A DNA stretch of 64,000 bases, from positions 62,001-126,000 of IMG/VR virus record IMGVR_UViG_3300017971_000002. One strand, 5' to 3'. Origin of the DNA: a virus. Of this stretch, positions 1 to 6,255 are shown in pieces. The position numbers were made by a program, and so were the translations under genes. Position 1 is the stretch's first letter; every line of letters begins with the position of its first letter. The notes under the pieces are model-generated. The model saw only the letters and a list, made by a program, of their open reading frames with translations, did no database searches and was not told the DNA's origin.

Positions 1-568
1 TCTTTCTAAGATCCTTTTCCTTCTGCAGAATGGCGTCTCCGGAGAAATGCTCGTTTTTCTTCTCGTAATATAGACTATTGGTAATGTCCTGAAACTTGGC
101 GTTACTGGAATATATCTTCTCGCAAGATATAAATGCACCTCCAGGTATCAACGAATTGTTTATCTTCTGAATCAATCTCTTTCTTGATGAGAGGGGTAGA
201 AATTGTAATGTAAACATTGACACCACAAAGCTCGCAGTGTTGTAGTCATTATAATTTAGAAGGTCAGAACATTCAAAACGGATATCTGGATATTCCTCCT
301 TCTTGGGCAATAGATTTTTACTTATATCTATGCCGACATATCTTACACCATCCCTTCTATTAAGAGACTTTAGGAATTTTCCAGTGGAACAACCCAAGTC
401 ATATACATTGGTGTTATCCTCTATGAAATAATCGGATAGATTTCTTACCTGCTCCAAAACAAAAGAGTAGTTTGGTATGGACAGATCAATATGAGTATCG
501 AAATCTTCCATGTCATCAAATGAGAACTCCTTTGAACCTTTTTTCAAATGATTATCTTTATTTGTCAT
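1..568 (-). CDS. CmoA-like SAM-dependent methyltransferase (3' part cut by window edge)
   Basis: The reading frame starts at 568 (ATG, with GGAG about nine bases upstream) and runs off the window at base 1, so about 189 residues are visible. Class I SAM-methyltransferase motifs are clear: VYDLGCSTGKF (motif I), VGIDIS (acidic loop), MFTLQFL and IPGGAFISCEK. This set, with an upstream SIPNYS, resembles CmoA, which makes carboxy-SAM for wobble-uridine modification in tRNA. The missing C-terminus holds the carboxy-SAM-contacting arginine in CmoA, so true CmoA activity cannot be judged. It overlaps the next upstream gene by 11 bases. It could instead be another small-molecule or tRNA methyltransferase. 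Confidence 0.75.
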   Translation of the reverse strand, partial: MTNKDNHLKKGSKEFSFDDMEDFDTHIDLSIPNYSFVLEQVRNLSDYFIEDNTNVYDLGCSTGKFLKSLNRRDGVRYVGIDISKNLLPKKEEYPDIRFECSDLLNYNDYNTASFVVSMFTLQFLPLSSRKRLIQKINNSLIPGGAFISCEKIYSSNAKFQDITNSLYYEKKNEHFSGDAILQKEKDLRK

Positions 569-758
569 GTAATATCTCCTTGCATTTATTTCTCACAAGT
601 TTGCTATCATGTGTCATGTATAGCAACGCATCGTTTTTGGTTTTAATTTTTTCTAAAAGACCCCATCCGGATACTTCATTATAATATTCATCGACTTTCA
701 TTATATCCTTCTGTTGTCGAATTAACATTCGTTGTAAAACATCAATTGCTCTCTCCAC
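558..758 (-). CDS. Small protein with recurring KNxALLY module
   Basis: This 66-residue protein is of unknown function. Its C-terminal 30 residues (KTKNDALLYMTHDSKLVRNK) closely match the C-terminal part of the proteins at 1009-1383 and 4801-5268, so it belongs to a local paralogous family. It overlaps the CmoA-like gene downstream and the zinc-ribbon gene upstream, so it is translationally coupled in the same minus-strand unit. The module has a HEAT-like helical look, but that is only an impression. Confidence 0.7.
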   Translation of the reverse strand: MERAIDVLQRMLIRQQKDIMKVDEYYNEVSGWGLLEKIKTKNDALLYMTHDSKLVRNKCKEILHDK

Positions 759-951
759 CTTTCTCTCCTTCTCTCTTTATCCGTTTACCATTCCATCCGT
801 CGCCTCTAAGAATGTAATTCATATCTCCGGGCATGAGTCTTTTACATGGAGCGGCGCAATAGTTACATTTGATTTCAGGAGTCTCTGTGATCGAATGTCG
901 TTCCTCCTGTATTCTATCGCACCCTACACACTGATAATCGTAGAACGGCAT
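742..951 (-). CDS. FmdB-type zinc-ribbon protein
   Basis: This 69-residue protein begins MPFYDYQCVGC and has a second pair at CNYC, giving CxxC-x(n)-CxxC, followed by a FILKG-like stretch (YILRGDGWNGK). This is the layout of FmdB/CxxC_CxxC_SSSS small zinc ribbons, which are common in bacteria and phages and whose exact role is mostly unknown. It overlaps the genes on both sides by 17-28 bases, consistent with an operon. Confidence 0.8.
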   Translation of the reverse strand: MPFYDYQCVGCDRIQEERHSITETPEIKCNYCAAPCKRLMPGDMNYILRGDGWNGKRIKREGEKGGESN

Positions 952-1109
952 ACCTTTACCTCTATTGCTGGGGGTTTTGAAATTTTATTTATTTGTTTAA
1001 GTATCATATTATCGATCTCTTTTTGAATCTCCTGAGCCATTAGTTTCATCATTAAATGATCGATTGGTTTTTCTTCTAGAGGATTTCCTAGTTTTACTCC
1101 GATTCCCAT
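924..1109 (-). CDS. Hypothetical small protein
   Basis: This 61-residue unknown has a central amphipathic helix-like stretch (MMKLMAQEIQKEIDNMILKQ). Its start is preceded by AAAGGAAAAAAAC, an acceptable ribosome site. It overlaps the 3' end of the upstream gene by about 100 bases and the start of the zinc-ribbon gene by 28. The long overlap lowers confidence; either this ORF or the basic tail of the upstream gene may be a non-selected reading. Confidence 0.5.
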   Translation of the reverse strand: MGIGVKLGNPLEEKPIDHLMMKLMAQEIQKEIDNMILKQINKISKPPAIEVKVCRSTIISV

Positions 1110-1383
1110 TTTTGTTTTTTTCCTTTAATATGTTTATACAATGTTCTCTAACAAATCTATTATTATGGGTCACATATAATAACGCCTGATTCTTTGTCGT
1201 GATTCTAATTATCAATTTTCTTATTTCCTCGTTTATAAACGCATAAGCCAACCCAGACGGTCCGTTCATTGGTTGAACATTAACAATCTTATTAGCAAAT
1301 AATTTTGGAAACTGTCTCCTTATTAATGGAATTGATAAATTTTCAAATTCTGGCAGTTTATATTTTTGAGATGATTTTTTCAT
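1009..1383 (-). CDS. Small early protein carrying a major-capsid-protein-like segment
   Basis: About 124 residues. I place the start at 1383 because GGAG lies seven bases upstream; an in-frame ATG at 1389 is too close to it. Residues ~17-47 (IPLIRRQFPKLFANKIVNVQ, then PMNGPSGLAYAF) match this phage's own capsid protein (RRTFPALFANQVVGVQ, then AMTGPVGLAYAL) and the equivalent T4 gp23 region. The rest has the KNQALLYVTH module shared with two neighbours and a basic, low-complexity tail. It lies in the early-type minus-strand block, far from the head genes. Function unknown; see findings. Confidence 0.75.
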   Translation of the reverse strand: MKKSSQKYKLPEFENLSIPLIRRQFPKLFANKIVNVQPMNGPSGLAYAFINEEIRKLIIRITTKNQALLYVTHNNRFVREHCINILKEKNKNGNRSKTRKSSRRKTNRSFNDETNGSGDSKRDR

Positions 1384-2734
1384 ATACATGCTCCGCGACT
1401 GCCTTCATCAATAGAGGAGGAACGGCCCTTCCAACAAATTCATTTGACTTACTATGTCCAAGTATATTGTAATATTGTGACTTGGTATCAACTTTAATCT
1501 CTGGTTCCTTTAAATCAAGATAGAAACATTTTTCATCCCAACGTTCCTTTGGAAAATCTACGAGAGAACAAATGTATGGTATATCTCCAGAGTCCTGTCC
1601 TGCTTGAAAATTATAACAATTGAATTTCTTTTTAAGTAAATCGTTGACTGAAACTTTTATTCTCTTGAATGGCTGACCCAGTACATCAAAGTCTGATGGG
1701 AATGATTGAAGTAATTTTGATTCGTTCACGGCCGTGTATCTATTGACCAGCGCATGAATGTTATAGTCTGATTGGAGGATCGTCCGATGAGGGTAGAACC
1801 AGTTATCCCGTGGCATCCTCTGGCAGAACGCTTTGAGGTTGTTCTTCTTTGCTATCTTGGTCACCTGATGAAGGGTGGTTAATGGTTTAAACCAGTTATG
1901 TATATAGTCCCACTCCTTCGTCCCGTGGGTCAGATTCCTCTCACAGCCGTTGAATATGAATGGAAACATCACATCTCCCGCCTTTATCGGTCTCTGCCGA
2001 AACCCCTTATTCCCCTCTGGGAATGATGGGCTCATTCCAAGATCATCCCGTACGCCAACAAAAATCAACCTCTCCCTTATTTGCGGAACGCCGAACTCTA
2101 TTGAATTCAGAACCTTATAAGACACCTTGTATCCACACGCTCTTAGTGTCTTAATTATGTTATCCTTCTCATGAATGATACCCACATTCCTCGCCTTACC
2201 AAAAAAGTTCTCCAGTCCCTTACCCTTGTTTCCGAGCAGAGCCTTTACATCACCAAGCGCAAGCCCCTTCACGTTCTCTGCTATGAAGGTCTTGGGTTGC
2301 ATATCTTTAAGTATCCTTGAAAATTCATAGAACAGATCGTCCACACGCTGCTTTGTGGATGAATATCCCTTCACCTCGCCCCACATCTTCTTCCGTTTTC
2401 CGGCCATGGAGAATGAGGCGCAAGGAGGTGAGCCATCAAGAAGATCAAGTTCTCCAACCTTAAGACCAAGTTTCTTTAACATCTGAACACCATTTAGTGT
2501 TCGTATATCATCGGGGAATATATATGTATCTGGATAGTTTCTATTATATATTGACCTAGCCGCCTTCATAAATTCATTGACTGCGAGTATCTTTGCACCC
2601 GCCATTCGGTAACCAGTAGAGCTTCCACCCATACCAGCGAACAATGAAATCACATTGAACTTTTCCTGTGAGGATAGTTTATGAACCTCGTCCATCGTTG
2701 GAACTTTATATCTATCATCCATATACATATTCAC
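1358..2734 (-). CDS. DNA cytosine-C5 methyltransferase (copy 1)
   Basis: 458 residues with the ordered motifs of C5-cytosine methyltransferases: SAM-binding VISLFAGMGGSS (~28-39), the catalytic loop GSPPCASFS with nucleophile Cys105, AENV at ~152-155, the QxRxR-type motif GVPQIRERL near 216, and a C-terminal motif X (GRAVPPLLMKAVAEHV). The protein would methylate cytosine in double-stranded phage or host DNA, probably as protection from restriction. The start is uncertain: GTG at 2734 has the best-spaced GGAG, but ATG at 2728 or 2722 is possible. A paralogue lies at 3500-4822 with three small ORFs between them. No partner endonuclease is seen. Confidence 0.93.
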   Translation of the reverse strand: MNMYMDDRYKVPTMDEVHKLSSQEKFNVISLFAGMGGSSTGYRMAGAKILAVNEFMKAARSIYNRNYPDTYIFPDDIRTLNGVQMLKKLGLKVGELDLLDGSPPCASFSMAGKRKKMWGEVKGYSSTKQRVDDLFYEFSRILKDMQPKTFIAENVKGLALGDVKALLGNKGKGLENFFGKARNVGIIHEKDNIIKTLRACGYKVSYKVLNSIEFGVPQIRERLIFVGVRDDLGMSPSFPEGNKGFRQRPIKAGDVMFPFIFNGCERNLTHGTKEWDYIHNWFKPLTTLHQVTKIAKKNNLKAFCQRMPRDNWFYPHRTILQSDYNIHALVNRYTAVNESKLLQSFPSDFDVLGQPFKRIKVSVNDLLKKKFNCYNFQAGQDSGDIPYICSLVDFPKERWDEKCFYLDLKEPEIKVDTKSQYYNILGHSKSNEFVGRAVPPLLMKAVAEHVYEKIISKI

Positions 2735-3035
2735 GATTCCGCTCCAATAGGCTTATGTCAAACTTTAGACTCTTTAATATTGCTGCGACTTTATTTATCC
2801 CTTTTCTCTCAAACTCTAAAACCAAAGTTATTGATTTTGTATGATTAAGATTATGTAATCCCCCGGGTAATCGAAACACTTCCACCTTTGCTTTATATTT
2901 GACTGTAGTAAGAAACATCAATCTTCCTAATTTGTCAAGAAAATCATGTCTGACCATATCAAGATTTGCTTCTAATTTAACCCATCCGTCAATGTCATCG
3001 CTTATACTTGTAATAAAATTCATTTTAAATTTCAT
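2715..3035 (-). CDS. Hypothetical protein
   Basis: This 106-residue unknown lies between the two cytosine methyltransferase genes. It overlaps the methyltransferase start by ~20 bases and the upstream ORF by 11 bases. No motif is recognised; the composition is mixed alpha/beta with no membrane segment. Confidence 0.6.
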   Translation of the reverse strand: MKFKMNFITSISDDIDGWVKLEANLDMVRHDFLDKLGRLMFLTTVKYKAKVEVFRLPGGLHNLNHTKSITLVLEFERKGINKVAAILKSLKFDISLLERNREYVYG

Positions 3036-3255
3036 CCACCATTAACATTATGGTTCTCTTTTGTCCCCAGCTTATACATCTCTGATAATCCACACCAATC
3101 AATCTATATTCAATTGAATTAATTTCTATAGTTTCATTTATGAATTTTTTAAATGTTTCAAATAGACTCCACCCGCCTTCATCAATATCAATTCCTGTAT
3201 CAAATATTGATTTATTTTTTATCTTACATACATATTTGGCTTCTATTGGTTTCAT
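3025..3255 (-). CDS. Hypothetical protein
   Basis: This 76-residue unknown begins MKPIEAKYVCKIKNK. It overlaps its neighbours by a few bases on both sides, which supports a translated polycistron. No known domain was recognised. Confidence 0.6.
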   Translation of the reverse strand: MKPIEAKYVCKIKNKSIFDTGIDIDEGGWSLFETFKKFINETIEINSIEYRLIGVDYQRCISWGQKRTIMLMVDEI

Positions 3256-3503
3256 TGGACCTTTTGATAACTTACTATTATTTTAATTTCTCTTTTTTGA
3301 AATTTATATTTTTCAATAAGATTCACTGCTTCCTTTTTTGTCTTATAAGAATATTCACAACTATTTGAGGCATCGGCACCATCTGTTGGAGTTGGATAAA
3401 TATTTAACCAACTACTTAATATTCCTAGTTTAACCTGAGGGGTATACATAAAATAAATATCCCCACAATCATTATATTTGTATTGTTTAATTCTAAATTT
3501 CAT
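3252..3503 (-). CDS. Hypothetical protein
   Basis: This 83-residue unknown overlaps the stop of the second methyltransferase gene by four bases and the next ORF by four bases. The middle, TPTDGADASNSCEYSYKTKK, looks like a short beta-type domain. No function can be assigned. Confidence 0.6.
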   Translation of the reverse strand: MKFRIKQYKYNDCGDIYFMYTPQVKLGILSSWLNIYPTPTDGADASNSCEYSYKTKKEAVNLIEKYKFQKREIKIIVSYQKVQ

Positions 3504-4822
3504 ACCGCTTTCAATATGTTTTCATATACATGCTTTGCTATTGCCTTCATCATTAGCGGCGGGACCGCTCGACCTATATACTCCCAACTCTGAGCATGGC
3601 CTATGGCATCAGCACGTTTATTGCTAGTCTTAAAATCTAATCTAAAAAACTTATCATCCCTAGACACGTTTAACTTGGACAATTTTAAAACTTTGTCCAC
3701 ATCACAACAATTGAATCCTGCTTCATGGTTAGCCAGGCCAGTTAGACCTTCCAGCTCGTTGATGGATAACATTCTTGTCTCCACATTCTCTTGAAGTAGA
3801 TCAAAGTCCTCTGGAAATGACTGTATCGCTTTGGCTTCCTCTATTGATTCCCATCTATCGACTAGAGCATGTATTGGACGATTGGACTGACATATTGTGA
3901 AATGGGTGTTGAACCAATTCGTTCTGTCATAGATGGACTCATATAGTTCCTTGATATTCTGTCCCCTTGATATCTTCATTATGGCTTCACGATCAGTAAG
4001 CGCAGGAAAGTATTTCTTCATTGTCTTACAGACAACCGTATCGGGTCTCATCCAGAATTGTGATCCATTGAAAAGAAGATGGCCAATTACGTCTTTAGCA
4101 TGTATCGGTTTTGTATTGATTGATTTTGGAAATGATGGCCGAAAGTCTATATCATTTCTTACCCCTATGAAAATTAGTCGAACACGTTTTTCTGGAACAC
4201 CAAAGTCCAGAGAGTTTAATAACTTGAATGACACCTTATATCCACAGGAACGGAGCGCCTCTGTTATAGTCTGAGTCTCACTTAAATCCTTTTTCAATTT
4301 ACCAAAAGCTGTCAGGCTCTTTGATTTTGATCCGAGTATTTTTTTGGCGTTCCCCATAGTCAACCCGCGGACGTTCTCAGCTATGAACACTTTTGGTTGA
4401 ATCTCATTTAAAATTCGTGCGAATTCGAAAAAAAGATCATCGACCCGTTGAACAGTTTTTGAATATATCTTTTTCTTTCCCCATGATTTCTCTCTGGTCT
4501 TTAGTACCTGATTTGAGAAGGAGGCGCATGGCGGTGAACCGTCAAGCACATCCAGCTCCCCCTTCTTCAATCCTACTTGGTTCAATATCTTTTTACCCGT
4601 TAGTTTTCGTATGTCCTCGGGTATGACTAATGTATGGGGATAATTTTTAGAGTATATTTTTCGTGCCGATTCCATAAACTCATTCGCGGCTATTACATTA
4701 CCACCAGCCAGTCGGTAACCGGTAGAACTTCCACCCATACCAGCGAACAAACTTATGACCTTGAAAAGGTTTTTCTTCTCCGCGGCATATACATCCTTCA
4801 TCAAGTATGGTTTATAATCCAT
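3500..4822 (-). CDS. DNA cytosine-C5 methyltransferase (copy 2)
   Basis: 440 residues, paralogous along its whole length to the enzyme at 1358-2734. It has SAM-binding VISLFAGMGGSS (~22-33), DGSPPCASFS with catalytic Cys99, AENV (~148-151), GVPEKRVRLIF (motif VIII) and GRAVPPLMMKAIAKHV (motif X). The region between motifs VIII and IX, which sets target specificity in this family, differs from copy 1, so the two probably recognise different sites. Its start overlaps the upstream ORF by 22 bases. Confidence 0.93.
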   Translation of the reverse strand: MDYKPYLMKDVYAAEKKNLFKVISLFAGMGGSSTGYRLAGGNVIAANEFMESARKIYSKNYPHTLVIPEDIRKLTGKKILNQVGLKKGELDVLDGSPPCASFSNQVLKTREKSWGKKKIYSKTVQRVDDLFFEFARILNEIQPKVFIAENVRGLTMGNAKKILGSKSKSLTAFGKLKKDLSETQTITEALRSCGYKVSFKLLNSLDFGVPEKRVRLIFIGVRNDIDFRPSFPKSINTKPIHAKDVIGHLLFNGSQFWMRPDTVVCKTMKKYFPALTDREAIMKISRGQNIKELYESIYDRTNWFNTHFTICQSNRPIHALVDRWESIEEAKAIQSFPEDFDLLQENVETRMLSINELEGLTGLANHEAGFNCCDVDKVLKLSKLNVSRDDKFFRLDFKTSNKRADAIGHAQSWEYIGRAVPPLMMKAIAKHVYENILKAV

Positions 4823-5268
4823 TCAGCCTCTTCAAATTGATCAACATCTCTAATTTGTTTAATGTCATCAATCTTAATCTTTCCTTTGATTACATTAATA
4901 CAAAAATCTCTCAATAATTTATCATCAGATTTGCAATTCAGGAGCGCATCGTTTCTATTCTTTATTTTTGAAAACAATTCTTTGATCTTCTCCAATTCAA
5001 ACTCAAACTTCTTAACGACCTCGATCATCACATCATGGACATTATTTTCCCGAAGTATATAATCACTAATCACATAACTTATTCTATAATATTTAAGATC
5101 AATCGAGACACTCAGTCCGCCCTGGATCATATCATACCAACATTTCACATTTTGCACCATGAGTTTTTTGTTTTTCGATTTTACCCTGGCCTTGATCACT
5201 TTATTGAGTACGGATTCAATAAACTGTTCATTTAATATTGGATTATGTGACGCCATTCTTTGTTTCAT
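4801..5268 (-). CDS. Hypothetical protein with KNxALL module
   Basis: 155 residues. The C-terminal part (KIKNRNDALLNCKSDDKLLR) is related to the modules in the proteins at 558-758 and 1009-1383. The N-terminal ~90 residues show no known domain. The start at 5268 lies one base from GGAG; ATG at 5256 is the alternative. It overlaps the small ribbon-helix-helix ORF upstream. Confidence 0.65.
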   Translation of the reverse strand: MKQRMASHNPILNEQFIESVLNKVIKARVKSKNKKLMVQNVKCWYDMIQGGLSVSIDLKYYRISYVISDYILRENNVHDVMIEVVKKFEFELEKIKELFSKIKNRNDALLNCKSDDKLLRDFCINVIKGKIKIDDIKQIRDVDQFEEAEWIINHT

Positions 5269-5413
5269 TCTCCTTTATGTGTTTCTGAAGTATATCGTTA
5301 CATAAGGCGTTCAACGTTATGTCCCGTCTATGTGCTTCCAGTGCCAGTTCCAATAATATTTGGTCGTCAAGTTCAACCTCAACCTGTTCAAATTTCTCTT
5401 TATTTTGATTCAT
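5243..5413 (-). CDS. Small ribbon-helix-helix-like protein
   Basis: 56 residues, read directly from the sequence. It begins MNQNKEKFEQVEVELDDQ and continues with an alpha-helical LLELALEAHRRDITLNALCN stretch. The beta strand followed by two helices fits the Arc/CopG ribbon-helix-helix fold, typical of small DNA-binding repressors and antitoxins. AAAAAAGGATATAATT precedes the ATG. It is the first gene after the promoter-like element at 5435-5480, so it could regulate this accessory operon. That role is inference. Confidence 0.65.
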   Translation of the reverse strand: MNQNKEKFEQVEVELDDQILLELALEAHRRDITLNALCNDILQKHIKENETKNGVT

Positions 5414-5434
5414 AATTATATCCTTTTTTATGTC

Positions 5435-5480
5435 AAATATAGAAAAACTTGATTGAATTGTTTTTTATTTTTGGATTAAA
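5435..5480 (-). promoter_or_regulatory. Putative early/middle promoter (copy A)
   Basis: On the minus strand this reads TTTAATCCAAAAAT (5467-5480), 25 bases, then TATATTT (5435-5441), ending 22 bases before the ribbon-helix-helix start. The same two blocks with the same 25-base spacing occur at 25068-25113 in front of gp55. The spacing is longer than a sigma-70 -35/-10 gap, so the upstream block may be an activator or UP-like site with TATATTT in the -10 position. Confidence 0.6.
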
Positions 5481-5489
5481 TTTTTGGAT

Positions 5490-5539
5490 TCCGGACTTGG
5501 TGTACAAAAAGGTGCAATATAATTCCTGGAAAGTCCGGA
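5490..5539. repeat. Inverted repeat TCCGGACTT / AAGTCCGGA
   Basis: Nine-base arms (5490-5498 and 5531-5539) are separated by 32 bases in the gap between the lipase gene and the promoter-like element. The right arm lies within the 8-base palindrome GTCCGGAC. It could be an operator or an RNA stem in the lipase 3' region; there is no U-tract to make it a terminator. Confidence 0.5.
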
Positions 5540-5562
5540 CCGTTTACTAATAAACATTTAAT

Positions 5563-6246
5563 CTAAAGCCGATGATCGTCCAAAAGCTGAAAGTATGTTC
5601 TCATTGAATGATCATTAATTCCTTTGATCTTTCTAATTATAAATTTCCAGCTCCATGGTTTCTTGATTGTCTTTCTTCCATGTTTATCAAAGTAAACAGG
5701 TCGTCCCACATGAAAGAAAAAGAATGATGGTATCTTTGTGACCGTATCCTGATTATTGATATATCGAACACATTCCCGTGGTCCCATTAACGTCTTGAAT
5801 TTTCCTTTCCATGTCCAGTTTCCGACTCGGGGTTGTCCAAAGGTAACAAGTCGTTTGATCCATGCACTATAGAATGAGTCCACAGAGAATAGACAAGCGA
5901 GAGCCCCTCCAAGTGAATGTCCAGTAACATATATGTTTTTATCTTTCGCATTAACACGTTCAAGAGCTGTTCTTGTCAATGACCTGAGATCAAGCCATGC
6001 CTCCCAGAAACCATTATGTATCTTTCCATAGAGAGTCTCCTGTTTGATAAACTGAACATTCGTCCACCAATCTTCAAGATCATTAGAGCCAGTAAAGACA
6101 ACCACCACGTCCTTTTCATTATAGAATATGAGACATCGGTCGTTTCCCTTTGTGATTATATCGCATTCAAACCCTTCTAAGTTTGGCATTATTTTTTCTT
6201 TATATGACTCAAGACACGCCTTGGCCAATATTGTATCGGTTACCAT
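5563..6246 (-). CDS. Class 3 lipase-like alpha/beta hydrolase
   Basis: 227 residues. The lipase nucleophile elbow VTGHSLGGALA places Ser111. NNQDTVTKIP supplies the likely Asp167 and NDHSM the likely His213, giving a complete triad in the usual order. VVVFTGSNDLEDWWTN matches the oxyanion-side block of Lipase_3 proteins. No signal peptide or membrane segment is visible, so it would be cytoplasmic until lysis. It may hydrolyse host membrane lipid. Lipases are unusual in T4 relatives. It lies 9 bases downstream of the ribonucleotide reductase gene and is probably co-transcribed. Confidence 0.85.
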   Translation of the reverse strand: MVTDTILAKACLESYKEKIMPNLEGFECDIITKGNDRCLIFYNEKDVVVVFTGSNDLEDWWTNVQFIKQETLYGKIHNGFWEAWLDLRSLTRTALERVNAKDKNIYVTGHSLGGALACLFSVDSFYSAWIKRLVTFGQPRVGNWTWKGKFKTLMGPRECVRYINNQDTVTKIPSFFFFHVGRPVYFDKHGRKTIKKPWSWKFIIRKIKGINDHSMRTYFQLLDDHRL

Positions 6247-6255
6247 TTTTCTCTC

